Origin: a virus
IMG/VR virus record: IMGVR_UViG_3300025141_000036
Span: 48,402-112,401 of that record
Strand: one strand, 5' to 3'
Length of the DNA: 64,000 bases
Part shown: positions 47,284 to 54,408 of the stretch, piece after piece
Layout of the letters: the number at the start of each line of letters is the position of its first letter
Position numbering within the stretch: the stretch's first letter is position 1
Notes under the pieces: model-generated
Database searches by the model: none
The model's input: only the letters and a program-made list of their open reading frames with translations
Told to the model about the DNA's origin: nothing
Made by a program: the position numbers and the translations under genes

Positions 47284-47572
47284 GTAAATCGGACAAGTTT
47301 TTTGGATCTTTTCGGACAGTTTTTGTCCGTTTCTTAAATCCATTCTTTCGTCCCTCCTTGTAAAGCACCGTGGCACGGGCTTCATCAATGAACTCTACTT
47401 CATCACCCAATGTAAAGTATTTCCGAGGCATGAAGAACTTCTGAGATTGTCCTGTGGCTTGAAAAGTGACCATGAACAGGTCATCGCGTGGATCTTTTCG
47501 GTATTTGGTGAGTTGAGCAGCCCCTACTCCATAGGTTTTGTGCTCACAATATCTGTAGGTTTCTTCAGTCAT
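47267..47572 (-). CDS. Hypothetical protein
   Basis: 101 residues from the ATG at 47572 (GAGG site). It reads MTEETYRYCEHKTYGVGAAQL, with a beta-rich middle FMVTFQATGQSQKFFMPRKYFTLGDEVEF and a basic tail FKKRTKTVRKDPK. The FTLGDEVEF turn faintly recalls GDLV, but the family is not recognised. Confidence 0.75.
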   Translation of the reverse strand: MTEETYRYCEHKTYGVGAAQLTKYRKDPRDDLFMVTFQATGQSQKFFMPRKYFTLGDEVEFIDEARATVLYKEGRKNGFKKRTKTVRKDPKNLSDLLDSLF

Positions 47573-47732
47573 AATCGACCTCATCTGTTAAAAAGGTTAA
47601 AATTGCGTGGTGGTGGGCATTATAGTTAAAAATTACAGGAGTGTCATAATCATCGAAGAACCAGACATGCCAGTAGTCATTGACCATCTTGGCATGTCCA
47701 TATCCGCGATCAAAATGCCTGACAAGCCTCAT
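47565..47732 (-). CDS. Small hypothetical protein
   Basis: 55 residues: MRLVRHFDRGYGHAKMVNDY, then WHVWFFDDYDTPVIFNYN with a histidine cluster AHHHA and an end TDEVDYD. Start and upstream stop share ATGA, its end overlaps the next start by 8 bases. It has the layout of a mini-barrel but without GDLV. Confidence 0.65.
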   Translation of the reverse strand: MRLVRHFDRGYGHAKMVNDYWHVWFFDDYDTPVIFNYNAHHHAILTFLTDEVDYD

Positions 47733-48031
47733 CGCCTGTCGCGTGGCACAAGCCCCGCTTGCCTTGCAGCCTCAACAAGCATGATGTTGCGACGGGGAAC
47801 TTGTTGTTTGACCATCCCAACATGCGACGATGTTGTCTGAGATCGGTATGCGTTTCCACGGGCTGTGTAGTCATACACGATTGTGCAAGCACCGCCATTC
47901 TCCTTGATGTGCTCGGCAATGCGTAGGTTGTAAGAAAAGAGCGATTGACCATCTGTAGTCAAAGCACCCGCGTTCAAGGGTCGTTGGTTCATAAAAGCCT
48001 CTACGACTTGTTCATTTGTAAATCTAGCCAT
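47729..48031 (-). CDS. Hypothetical protein
   Basis: 100 residues from the ATG at 48031 with GGAGG. It starts MARFTNEQVVEAFMNQRPL and is alpha-beta, with YDYTARGNAYRSQTT and a helical end IMLVEAARQAGLVPRDRR. No recognised family. It is driven by the cassette promoter at 48065-48093. Confidence 0.75.
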   Translation of the reverse strand: MARFTNEQVVEAFMNQRPLNAGALTTDGQSLFSYNLRIAEHIKENGGACTIVYDYTARGNAYRSQTTSSHVGMVKQQVPRRNIMLVEAARQAGLVPRDRR

Positions 48032-48064
48032 TGTTACCTCCAATGGTGTTTGGGTTATATATAA

Positions 48065-48093
48065 TACCTATCGGGTTGGATAGGATTTGTCAA
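48065..48093 (-). promoter_or_regulatory. Promoter-leader cassette, class A
   Basis: Minus-strand TTGACA (48093-48088), 17-base spacer ending ACCCGA, TAGGTA (48070-48065), then TATAACCCAAACACC leader and a GGAGGT ribosome site before the ATG at 48031. Confidence 0.75.
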
Positions 48094-48113
48094 GAAAATA
48101 GTTGAAAACAGTT

Positions 48114-48470
48114 CTAATCCATCGCATATCTCGCTTTCAAATCGCCAACGATGGTGTTGGTTACTCTCCAATCGGGGTGAGAAGTGAGAAGTTCGATGGT
48201 AGGCATGAGAAAAATAGGTTTGTTTTTTATTTTCCTCACGACTGCTAGGGCATTCTTGTAGTTTGGGAAGATTGCCAGTTGACCACCTGTCAAAAGGTGG
48301 GTTACAACATACTTTTTACTGTATCGTGTTCTCTCTCCCGATTGTTTCTCCAAGTATTCATCAAGAGCACGATGAATAATGAAGGGGAAAATGTGTTCGG
48401 CTGGCATGGTGGCAGATATGCTCTTTCCTGTTCGTGAAGTTATAGTGATTGTTTGTCTTGTAAGGCTCAT
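48114..48470 (-). CDS. Hypothetical protein
   Basis: 118 residues. Starts MSLTRQTITITSRTGKSIS and has an FPFIIHRALDEYLEKQSG helix, then YVVTHLLTGGQLAIFPNYKNAL. Small alpha-beta fold without recognised motif. Preceded by an imperfect 7-bp hairpin at 48520-48537, and transcribed after the VWA gene. Confidence 0.75.
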   Translation of the reverse strand: MSLTRQTITITSRTGKSISATMPAEHIFPFIIHRALDEYLEKQSGERTRYSKKYVVTHLLTGGQLAIFPNYKNALAVVRKIKNKPIFLMPTIELLTSHPDWRVTNTIVGDLKARYAMD

Positions 48471-48519
48471 AAAGGCTCCTTAAAGGCTCTTGAAGAGATT
48501 GGAAGGTAGAGGATAGGGC

Positions 48520-48537
48520 GAGGCTCTTACGAGCCTC
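48520..48537 (-). repeat. Perfect hairpin, 7-bp stem
   Basis: GAGGCTC-TTAC-GAGCCTC just after the stop of the VWA gene (48548). There is no T-run on the minus strand, so it is not a standard terminator; it may be an mRNA-stability or processing element. Confidence 0.6.
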
Positions 48538-48547
48538 TAACGACCCT

Positions 48548-49792
48548 TTAACGGTCGATTGCTATCACTCTCTCGTTTGTCGTGAAGTAAGGACGATCGG
48601 CACACTCTGGTGTTGTCATCCACATTCTCTGACACTTCGATGGTTTCGGCTTTGGGGCTTCCATATCGGTGAGAATGATGTGACCGTCGAACTGACGTTC
48701 ATTGACCCACTTGGTGGGAGCATTGAAGCAAGTTCCACCGCAAGAGACACGCTCGAAAGTTCGTCGCTTGCCCTTTTTCCAGACATAGACCTCGCTTTCA
48801 GCAACCTGAGTATCGAAGGGAACCACCGTGAACTCGGCATACTTGGCAAGTCCATTCAGTTCAGCAAAGAAAGAGGCTAGCATTGCATCAGAGACAGACC
48901 CCGACTGATCGATGCTTATCGCAATCTTAGCAGTGCGGTTGATCCGCTTTCCAGAATGAATGTAAGGGAAACGCTTGTTTATCCTCCGAGGTGTCGAGCG
49001 TTTGTTGGCTCTTTGAGAAGTCTTGATGAAGTAACGAAGAACAGACCGCCAGTTAACCTTTGGAGTTACCATGTCTTGGATCTTCTTTCGCATCCCTTGG
49101 GATACAGTGCCCCAGCCTCGACCACCTGAGTTTACCTCCTCAGTAGCCTTGCGGATAGCATCCTTCAAGCGTTCTTCAGCCATTGCCTTGGTTTCAGCGT
49201 CAACCTCACCCCAGCCGCTGTGGTCATCGAGGCTGTCAGGAAGGGGTTTGCCCTTGCCGTTACCTTGACCATCGCCAGATTGAGGCTCTCCATCACCTTC
49301 ACCACCTTCACCGTCTTGACCTTCGCCCTCGCCACCTTCGGGGGGCTTGAACTGTTCATCATTCTGGAGTTTGGAGAAGTACCATTCAGCAGACTTTTCC
49401 AAAGGATAGTCTTGAAATGGTTCTTGTGTCGGGATACAGCCACCTTCGGGCAACTTACCAACAAGGAAGGAGTTGATTGCAAGGTCTGTGGCTACATTCC
49501 ACATCTTGCTCATACCTTCGGGAGGAAGCCGACCAGTGACATGTTCAAAGATGAGGTGGTAGAACTCATGCATAAGAACACCAAGCCGCTGTTCCTCTGA
49601 GAGGTCAGCAAAGAAGTCAGGATTGTAGAGCATGACAAACTGCGCAGTCTCTTTGTCAATCATGACACCAGCAGTGGGGATAGCCTTGCTTTCCACCTTG
49701 TGAATACGACGAGACAGCCCAGCAAAGAACGGCTCAGATTGAAGCAACTTGAAAGTGTGCTTGTTCAAATCAAATGGGGGTTTGGTAGTCAT
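48548..49792 (-). CDS. VWA/metallopeptidase partner of MoxR-type ATPase
   Basis: 414 residues. The N-terminal half is a DUF2201-like metallopeptidase domain with GVLMHEFYHLIFEHVTG (HExxH) near residue 91. A linker rich in G, E and D (residues 175-210) follows. The C-terminal VWA domain has AISIDQSGSVSD (DxSxS, metal site) and VSCGGTCFNAP/HIILTDMEAP. Such proteins pair with MoxR AAA+ ATPases as chaperone-like or assembly systems. The ATPase gene is next upstream, with 98 bases and one promoter between them. Confidence 0.88.
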   Translation of the reverse strand: MTTKPPFDLNKHTFKLLQSEPFFAGLSRRIHKVESKAIPTAGVMIDKETAQFVMLYNPDFFADLSEEQRLGVLMHEFYHLIFEHVTGRLPPEGMSKMWNVATDLAINSFLVGKLPEGGCIPTQEPFQDYPLEKSAEWYFSKLQNDEQFKPPEGGEGEGQDGEGGEGDGEPQSGDGQGNGKGKPLPDSLDDHSGWGEVDAETKAMAEERLKDAIRKATEEVNSGGRGWGTVSQGMRKKIQDMVTPKVNWRSVLRYFIKTSQRANKRSTPRRINKRFPYIHSGKRINRTAKIAISIDQSGSVSDAMLASFFAELNGLAKYAEFTVVPFDTQVAESEVYVWKKGKRRTFERVSCGGTCFNAPTKWVNERQFDGHIILTDMEAPKPKPSKCQRMWMTTPECADRPYFTTNERVIAIDR

Positions 49793-49822
49793 AAAGACCT
49801 CCAGAGTTTTGGGTTATATATA

Positions 49823-49851
49823 CTACTATCGGGTTGAGGGGGAGTTGTCAA
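49823..49851 (-). promoter_or_regulatory. Promoter-leader cassette, class A
   Basis: Minus-strand TTGACA (49851-49846), 17-base spacer ending AACCCGA, TAGTAG (49828-49823), and a TATAACCCAAAAC leader before the VWA gene. Confidence 0.7.
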
Positions 49852-49890
49852 GGAGAAACTAAAAAAACCTTGACAACCCCGTCAGGACGG

Positions 49891-50955
49891 TTAGTCCTTC
49901 TTTGCACCGAGTATCTCGATCATGTAATCACGAACCGAGGTTCCACCAGTGAGTTGCACAGAGTGGACACCAGAAGCATTGTGCCGCTGTTCAGCACCCG
50001 AAGCAATCACAGTCCAGAAGGACATTCCGATTTCCGAAGGAAGAGTGACCATATACTCAGCAACATTTTTCAGTTGCTTCTTGGTCAACTTGCTATCGAA
50101 GCACTTAGACTGCTTGAACTTCTCTATAAGAGCGTTGTGATCGTTGATCTTGAACTCTTTGGTAAGTTTCAACTTACCTTCATCTAAGATGTTCTCGACG
50201 GTTACAATCTTCTTGTAGTTTGCAACGAAGTCATTGAAAGCCACCGCACCTTCAAAGCCAATGAAGGATGAGGCAAGGTGATAAAGAACGGGACTTTGCT
50301 TAAGCTCCCCATTCATCGACAACAGAGCGTCAGAAAGGCGAACCCAAGAGCGTCGAGAAGGATAAACCTTGTTAGGCTCATACTCGTCTTTGTGCTCCAA
50401 GTGCTGGTGGTTCTGGTTGATGAAGTCCCAAACTTGAGAGATCACGTTTCCATCTGCCCATTCGAGCCAATCTTCGACAGTTGGGGCAACATCAAAGACA
50501 GTGTAACGGTCGAGTTCCGCAGGATCCATTTCCCCGACTTGGTACTGAGCACCGTGCTCTCCACCATTTACACAGGCAAAGATGAGGGTGTCGGGGTGGA
50601 GGGTGTAACCCGCGATCTTCCGACTGTCGCACAACTCGAAGATGCCTTGGCGAACTTCCATTGTCGCACGGTCAACTTCATCGAGGAAGAGGATAACAGG
50701 CTTGTTACAAGCCGTGTGAAGCCATTCTGGAGCCAACCACTGAGTGACATTGTTCTCTACCTTCGGTAAGCCGAGAAGGTCACCTTCGGTCATTTGAGAG
50801 GCACGACGTTCAATAACGTCAATCCCACGGGCTTCAGCGATTTGATAGACGATAGCAGATTTCCCGATACCATGCCGCCCTCGAATGAGGACAGGGAACT
50901 TAGCGTCAAGAATGAAAGGAAGGACTGAGTTAAGAGTTTTGAAGTCAATAGCCAT
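49891..50955 (-). CDS. MoxR-type AAA+ ATPase
   Basis: 354 residues. Walker A is LIRGRHGIGKSAIVYQIA, then ERRASQMTEGDLLGLP (the MoxR-specific pre-sensor loop), Walker B VILFLDEVDRAT, arginine-finger region MEVRQGIFELCDSRK, and sensor 1 IFACVNGGEHG followed by AELDRYTVFDV. The order is exactly that of MoxR ATPases, which use ATP to remodel VWA-linked partners. Known bacterial systems act in metal insertion or envelope assembly. Phage copies have no defined target. Confidence 0.92.
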   Translation of the reverse strand: MAIDFKTLNSVLPFILDAKFPVLIRGRHGIGKSAIVYQIAEARGIDVIERRASQMTEGDLLGLPKVENNVTQWLAPEWLHTACNKPVILFLDEVDRATMEVRQGIFELCDSRKIAGYTLHPDTLIFACVNGGEHGAQYQVGEMDPAELDRYTVFDVAPTVEDWLEWADGNVISQVWDFINQNHQHLEHKDEYEPNKVYPSRRSWVRLSDALLSMNGELKQSPVLYHLASSFIGFEGAVAFNDFVANYKKIVTVENILDEGKLKLTKEFKINDHNALIEKFKQSKCFDSKLTKKQLKNVAEYMVTLPSEIGMSFWTVIASGAEQRHNASGVHSVQLTGGTSVRDYMIEILGAKKD

Positions 50956-51050
50956 GATAGGCTCCTACTAGAGGTGTTCTCGAAAGAACGGGTTATATAA
51001 TAAATAGTGATTGAAAAGTGAAAGAGGGTCTGTTTCTCTTTCATACTAAT

Positions 51051-51078
51051 AATGTAACCTTCTGCCATAAAAAAGCAA
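51051..51078 (-). promoter_or_regulatory. Promoter, class B, with long leader
   Basis: Minus-strand TTGCTT (51078-51073), 16-base spacer, TACATT (51056-51051). It drives the MoxR gene through an approximately 95-base leader that contains CTATTTATTATATAACCC. Confidence 0.75.
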
Positions 51079-51097
51079 GGTCAAAAAATGTCCGTTT

Positions 51098-51307
51098 TTA
51101 TTTTGTTTCGACAATCTCGTAAATGTCGGGGTTAACAGTATGTAAATCTCCATCTTGATTTTCAATGATGGGGAACTTCTGTTCTTTTGTTGCCAAGAAG
51201 TCAACTACCTTTCCTCCAAGACTTTGAAAACCTTTGCTTCCTGTCGCTTGTTGGGGGTATCCCGATATGGGTTTGATGAAATCGCCTATTTTGAATGTGC
51301 TGCTCAT
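51098..51307 (-). CDS. GDLV-family small protein (GDFI variant)
   Basis: 69 residues from the ATG at 51307 (GGAG site). It starts MSSTFKIGDFIKPISGY, has GGKVVDFLATK and IIENQDGDLHTVNPDIYEIVE in place of W-x-x-G. A diverged member outside the dense block. Confidence 0.75.
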   Translation of the reverse strand: MSSTFKIGDFIKPISGYPQQATGSKGFQSLGGKVVDFLATKEQKFPIIENQDGDLHTVNPDIYEIVETK

Positions 51308-51338
51308 TGGAGCCTCCATTTGTTTGGGTTATACTGTA

Positions 51339-51366
51339 TTCTATCCGATTGAGTGAAAAAAGCAAG
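51339..51366 (-). promoter_or_regulatory. Promoter-leader cassette, class B
   Basis: Minus-strand TTGCTT (51366-51361), 16-base spacer ending TCGGA, TAGAAT (51344-51339), then CAGTATAACCCAAACAAATGGAGGC into the gene. Confidence 0.8.
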
Positions 51367-51370
51367 GACA

Positions 51371-51589
51371 TTAAATGTCCGTTTTTATCTTGCCTCGACA
51401 GGCTCGTTTGTTTTGCTTCTTTTTTTTATTACTGGTGACGGTGTGAAGCCCACCGCGCCATTCGTGAAGGCTACCGCCCTCTTCAAAGTGCAACTTGCGT
51501 TCGACCCCTCTTATTCGAGCGAGTTCTTCAAGTTGTTTGTTCCGCCTTCGGATTTGAGCGCGGCTTACTGGTTGTTTCTGATTTGACAT
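51371..51589 (-). CDS. Small basic hypothetical protein
   Basis: 72 residues, very basic: PVSRAQIRRRNKQLEELARIRG, HEWRGGLHTVTSNKKKKQNK. Helical N-terminal half and a possible nucleic-acid-binding tail. It follows two micro-ORFs of 23 and 15 codons. Confidence 0.7.
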   Translation of the reverse strand: MSNQKQPVSRAQIRRRNKQLEELARIRGVERKLHFEEGGSLHEWRGGLHTVTSNKKKKQNKRACRGKIKTDI

Positions 51590-51593
51590 GGGA

Positions 51594-51641
51594 TTATTCC
51601 TTTTTATAGGGTGAGCAAGGGGAGCGGCATCTATATTGCAT
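51594..51641 (-). CDS. Possible 15-residue peptide
   Basis: MQYRCRSPCSPYKKE after GGAGGTCACT. The strong ribosome site is the only support, so this may be a translated leader for the basic-protein gene that follows 4 bases later. Confidence 0.3.
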   Translation of the reverse strand: MQYRCRSPCSPYKKE

Positions 51642-51656
51642 AGTGACCTCCAAGGG

Positions 51657-51728
51657 TTAAGCGTTGATGATGCCCATAAGAGCGAACATTGACATAAGGA
51701 ATGAGAGATAAAGGGTAATCAACAGCAT
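51657..51728 (-). CDS. Membrane micropeptide
   Basis: 23 residues: MLLITLYLSFLMSMFALMGI then INA, entirely hydrophobic. It has GGAGGTCAAC upstream and a cassette promoter 32 bases before. Comparable membrane peptides occur in early regions of other phages; function unknown. Confidence 0.5.
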   Translation of the reverse strand: MLLITLYLSFLMSMFALMGIINA

Positions 51729-51759
51729 GTTGACCTCCATTGTTTTGGGTTATATAGAA

Positions 51760-51788
51760 TACTTATCGGGTTGGATAAGATTTGTCAA
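51760..51788 (-). promoter_or_regulatory. Promoter-leader cassette, class A
   Basis: Minus-strand TTGACA (51788-51783), 17-base spacer ending AACCCGA, TAAGTA (51765-51760), with TATATAACCCAAAACAATGGAGGT leader elements. Confidence 0.75.
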
Positions 51789-51797
51789 GAAAAAAGT

Positions 51798-51980
51798 TTA
51801 TTTATTTTTTATCTCCCAGACTTTCTCGTCAAGGTCTGCGGGTTCTACTTGCCAATCACTTGCGATTGCGTTTCTGAAAGTTAGTCCGAACCTTTCAAGG
51901 TATTCATCTTTCAGTTTCATAAAGGATTGAGCGGCATTTTCGACACGCTCAGCATAGGTGAATAGTTCAGTAATAGGCAT
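51798..51980 (-). CDS. Small helical protein
   Basis: 60 residues: MPITELFTYAERVENAAQSF, LKDEYLERFGLTFRNAIA and an acidic end. No motif. Stands alone between two cassette promoters. Confidence 0.65.
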   Translation of the reverse strand: MPITELFTYAERVENAAQSFMKLKDEYLERFGLTFRNAIASDWQVEPADLDEKVWEIKNK

Positions 51981-52012
51981 TTTGAAACTCCCTGTTTCTT
52001 GGTTATATAAGT

Positions 52013-52041
52013 AATCTATTGTGCTGGAAAGGTTTTGTCAA
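52013..52041 (-). promoter_or_regulatory. Promoter-leader cassette
   Basis: Minus-strand TTGACA (52041-52036), 17-base spacer, TAGATT (52018-52013), with TATATAACCAAGAAACAGGGAG leader. The AACCC box is only partly kept. Confidence 0.65.
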
Positions 52042-52055
52042 GAAAATAAATGATT

Positions 52056-52238
52056 TTAATTGGCATCGTCCAGCTTGCCTGACATTTCGAGTAGTGCCAA
52101 GATTGCAATCCAGATGGTATCGGTTTCTTCTTCGCTTAATCCTTCGCACTCTTCGAGGGTTTTCTGAATAAGATTACAATAGATCAGACCATCCGCAAGA
52201 TGGTCGATGTTTTCCTTTGCTCGCTCAAACGGGGTCAT
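52056..52238 (-). CDS. Small helical protein
   Basis: 60 residues from the ATG at 52238 (GAGG site). MTPFERAKENIDHLADGLIY, acidic centre ECEGLSEEETD and helix IWIAILALLEMSGKLDDAN. No recognised family. The first 14 bases overlap the preceding gene. Confidence 0.65.
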   Translation of the reverse strand: MTPFERAKENIDHLADGLIYCNLIQKTLEECEGLSEEETDTIWIAILALLEMSGKLDDAN

Positions 52239-52509
52239 ATTCACCTCTTTTTCGTGCATTATACACCATTGTTTGTAAGATATCTCTTGAAAACTCTTTA
52301 CCCTTAAATGTCCTAAGACCTTTGTGGTTCAGGGCGATTGCCATTTGTCTATAAGTGGCAACTTGCCCATATGAGTTGGCTTTCTTGTGGAAATATTCTA
52401 TCCAGTTAAGTATTTTTAATCTGTGTTGTTTTGCTCTTGTAGCCCGAACTCTAAGGGCTTTGTCAAGTGCTTGAGGGTTGTTTCTAAAATCTCCAATACC
52501 GCTCATCAC
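52225..52509 (-). CDS. Small protein with recombinase-like segment
   Basis: 94 residues. The stretch YRQMAIALNHKGLRTFKGKEF resembles the ALNERGIRTRRGKEWS motif in the DNA-binding part of serine recombinases, but the catalytic domain is absent. Otherwise basic and helical. It may bind DNA. The start is an ATGA join to the previous gene. Confidence 0.65.
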   Translation of the reverse strand: MMSGIGDFRNNPQALDKALRVRATRAKQHRLKILNWIEYFHKKANSYGQVATYRQMAIALNHKGLRTFKGKEFSRDILQTMVYNARKRGEYDPV

Positions 52510-52697
52510 TCACCCCCTTTAGGTGGCTTAAAGCCCATAGAAGGACGCTCAGGAGCCTCTGGAGGAGCCTGACGGATAGCCACGGGCATCCCACCTAGGG
52601 TGGGCGGTAGGGTAGCACTAGAGAGGGCTACAACGGTTAAGATTTTGCTCAACAGTTCTTCTGATATGTCGATCGTTAGTTTGATTTGATTGCTCAT
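52506..52697 (-). CDS. Small hypothetical protein
   Basis: 63 residues from the ATG at 52697. An N-terminal strand-helix (QIKLTIDISEELLSKILTVV) is followed by a disordered proline-rich tail (PPEAPERPSMGFKPPKG). No motif. GGAGG site present. Confidence 0.65.
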   Translation of the reverse strand: MSNQIKLTIDISEELLSKILTVVALSSATLPPTLGGMPVAIRQAPPEAPERPSMGFKPPKGGE

Positions 52698-52707
52698 GAG
52701 AGCCTCC

Positions 52708-52920
52708 TTATAGTATTTCTTGTCGTTCAATGTCGAAGTAACCTACATCTTCACTGAATAGGTATTCTTGGAAATCATTAAGATTTAAGCCATGCTCCTC
52801 GTCGAAGAGGTGCTCGAAGTATTCAAAGACGTGTGCCTCTGCCTTTCCTCTTGTGGAGAAAACGAAAACATCGTCCTCTTCTCCGCTGTGCCTGATTTTT
52901 AATGTGTAAACGTGTGTCAT
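52708..52920 (-). CDS. Small hypothetical protein
   Basis: 70 residues: MTHVYTLKIRHSGEEDDVFV, GKAEAHVFEYFEHLFDEE and an acidic end. Compact alpha-beta. It resembles the gene at 62868 in its YTLKI/HYLFTI beta start. Confidence 0.65.
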   Translation of the reverse strand: MTHVYTLKIRHSGEEDDVFVFSTRGKAEAHVFEYFEHLFDEEHGLNLNDFQEYLFSEDVGYFDIERQEIL

Positions 52921-52921
52921 A

Positions 52922-53617
52922 TCACTTCTCCTTGTTGTGGTTCTTTCGAGACACCAGTTTGATTTGGTTCTCTCGAAGGGTTACTTCCCCAGAGGGGAAC
53001 ATTATCCTGTAAGTCTTTGTGCCACCTTTGGTTTTGTTGTAGGTAGCCACGGTATCCACGTAGGAGGCTTCGATTTCTGTAATGAAGCCCATTTCCTTGT
53101 CTACTCCCTTTGCTCGGTCATAGTAAGACACCTCGCTTGCTCTGATTTGCACCAGTTCACCAGCGGTGTAGATGGGTGGGTGGTCATAAATCTTCCGAAG
53201 TCTGTCTGCTAACTTCGAGGAAGTCATTGTTTCGCAGTCCGAGAAGCAGGGTGTAGTGCCCCCAACGACAGCCAGCAAAATGCGATTGGCGCATTTTCGT
53301 CTGTTCTGAATATGGTGGATATAGGCGGTCTGTTGAGACTTGTTGAAGAACCGAGCCAAGAACAAGACCCACTCACGGTAAGCGGCATCCTCTCTCCACT
53401 TGCGGTCATGAGCCTTCTCACCCTTTTTCTTCGCCCGAAGTTGCGTGGTGGAGTTGCGCTCTATAAGAACCTTGGCGAAGTCCTCTTGACGAGGGGTTAA
53501 CTTCTTCCATTTCTTGAGGCTCTTGACCAAGTCATTTAGGGTGAGTTCGTCGCGACGATTGCCGAGGACGATTGCTGCTGCGGCAGCATTAATGAGTTCG
53601 CTTCGAGTGATGGTCAT
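52922..53617 (-). CDS. Two-domain protein: helical N-domain plus GDLV-like C-domain
   Basis: 231 residues from the ATG at 53617. Residues 1-125 contain LNDLVKSLKKWKKLTPRQEDFAKVLIE and basic helices, a possible nucleic-acid module. From residue 150 PIYTAGELVQIRASE, GFITEIEAS, YRIMFPSGEVTLRENQIKLV keeps the family order GDLV, G-I-V, V-x-W-G, L-E-V-I in diverged form. It is thus a natural fusion of the array domain. Two cysteines near residue 125 (CFSDCE) may bind metal. Confidence 0.75.
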   Translation of the reverse strand: MTITRSELINAAAAAIVLGNRRDELTLNDLVKSLKKWKKLTPRQEDFAKVLIERNSTTQLRAKKKGEKAHDRKWREDAAYREWVLFLARFFNKSQQTAYIHHIQNRRKCANRILLAVVGGTTPCFSDCETMTSSKLADRLRKIYDHPPIYTAGELVQIRASEVSYYDRAKGVDKEMGFITEIEASYVDTVATYNKTKGGTKTYRIMFPSGEVTLRENQIKLVSRKNHNKEK

Positions 53618-53648
53618 TGTGACCTCCATTTGTTTGGGTTATACTATA

Positions 53649-53677
53649 CTCTTATCGGGTTCAACCTATTTTGTCAA
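53649..53677 (-). promoter_or_regulatory. Promoter-leader cassette, class A
   Basis: Minus-strand TTGACA (53677-53672), 17-base spacer ending AACCCGA, TAAGAG (53654-53649), and a TAGTATAACCCAAACAAATGGAGGT leader. The CCCGATAAG box is the same as at 51760 and 59527. Confidence 0.75.
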
Positions 53678-53688
53678 GAAAATAGTTG

Positions 53689-53910
53689 TTATTTGTCTAT
53701 GACCTCGAACCATCGGGCATACTCTTCCCTCAGTTCTTCTTCGGAATAAAGTAATGTTGTGGAATAGTCCGTACCTTCGGGTCTGTGGCAAGTCCAGAAG
53801 ATACGATAGATGGTTTCATCCAACCCACCTTCTTCTATTCCTACGACTAGCCCAACATCGTTGGTATCCTGCATTGTATCTATGATAAGTTGACCTATTT
53901 CTAGTTTCAT
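53689..53910 (-). CDS. GDLV-family small protein (GQLI variant)
   Basis: 73 residues: MKLEIGQLIIDTMQDTNDVG, YRIFWTCHRPEGTDYST and acid-rich helix YSEEELREEYARW, end FEVIDK. The helical insertion is unusual for the family. A 4-base overlap links it with the next gene. Confidence 0.8.
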   Translation of the reverse strand: MKLEIGQLIIDTMQDTNDVGLVVGIEEGGLDETIYRIFWTCHRPEGTDYSTTLLYSEEELREEYARWFEVIDK

Positions 53911-54092
53911 TTTATTCTCCTGAGCCAGACCGAACCGAGTGTATCGACAAAGTTAGGGCTTGGTAAAATTATCCATTGTACCGTAACGGTCGGGGGGTTC
54001 ACCCTATCGCCCGTAGGTGTTCCATAGGTTTTAGTGATAACTCCCAGACTTTCGGGGTGATTAACGTGCTGGATTAAATCTCCTACTTGCAT
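53907..54092 (-). CDS. GDLV-family small protein
   Basis: 61 residues from the ATG at 54092, MQVGDLIQHVNHPESLG. Core VTVQWIILPSPNF lacks the core glycine. Ends VWLRRIK. The start reads as the tail of the upstream copy. Confidence 0.8.
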   Translation of the reverse strand: MQVGDLIQHVNHPESLGVITKTYGTPTGDRVNPPTVTVQWIILPSPNFVDTLGSVWLRRIK

Positions 54093-54253
54093 AATACCTC
54101 CAAGTGGGGCACGGGGTGGTAGGTGCGGTAGCCCTCTGTGAGCCATTCCACCAGAGCCATGCCACCATCAAAACCCACAACTATTCCCAACCATTTGGCT
54201 CTTCTTGCACTTACCCGTTCGGGCAGGTGCTTTACTAAAGTTCCTATTTGCAT
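54083..54253 (-). CDS. GDLV-family small protein
   Basis: 56 residues, MQIGTLVKHLPERVSARRAK with T for D. Strand WLGIVVGFDGG, core MALVEWLTEG, end LEVLCK. The final LCK codons overlap ATGCAAGTAG of the next start. Too short for usual callers. Confidence 0.8.
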   Translation of the reverse strand: MQIGTLVKHLPERVSARRAKWLGIVVGFDGGMALVEWLTEGYRTYHPVPHLEVLCK

Positions 54254-54408
54254 AATACCTCCAGCCCTTCGGTTCTTACCCAGCCAGTTGAGTTACTGCC
54301 TAGGGCGAACCAATAGACTTTCACATGGACTTTGGAACCAATGCTAACTTTGGTAATCATCCCCAACAGTTCGTTGGTTGTGCCTTTTACTAAATCACCT
54401 ATTTTCAT
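54244..54408 (-). CDS. GDLV-family small protein
   Basis: 54 residues: MKIGDLVKGTTNELLGMI, core VHVKVYWFALGSNSTG, end LEVLCK. The VYWFALG core is a good family match. It overlaps the next start by 10 bases (ATGCAAATAG). Confidence 0.85.
   Translation of the reverse strand: MKIGDLVKGTTNELLGMITKVSIGSKVHVKVYWFALGSNSTGWVRTEGLEVLCK

Noticed and set aside
52225-52509. Serine recombinase or mobile element
   Set aside because: Only a short HTH-like segment of recombinase type is present. The catalytic domain is missing, and no inverted repeats or target duplications are seen.
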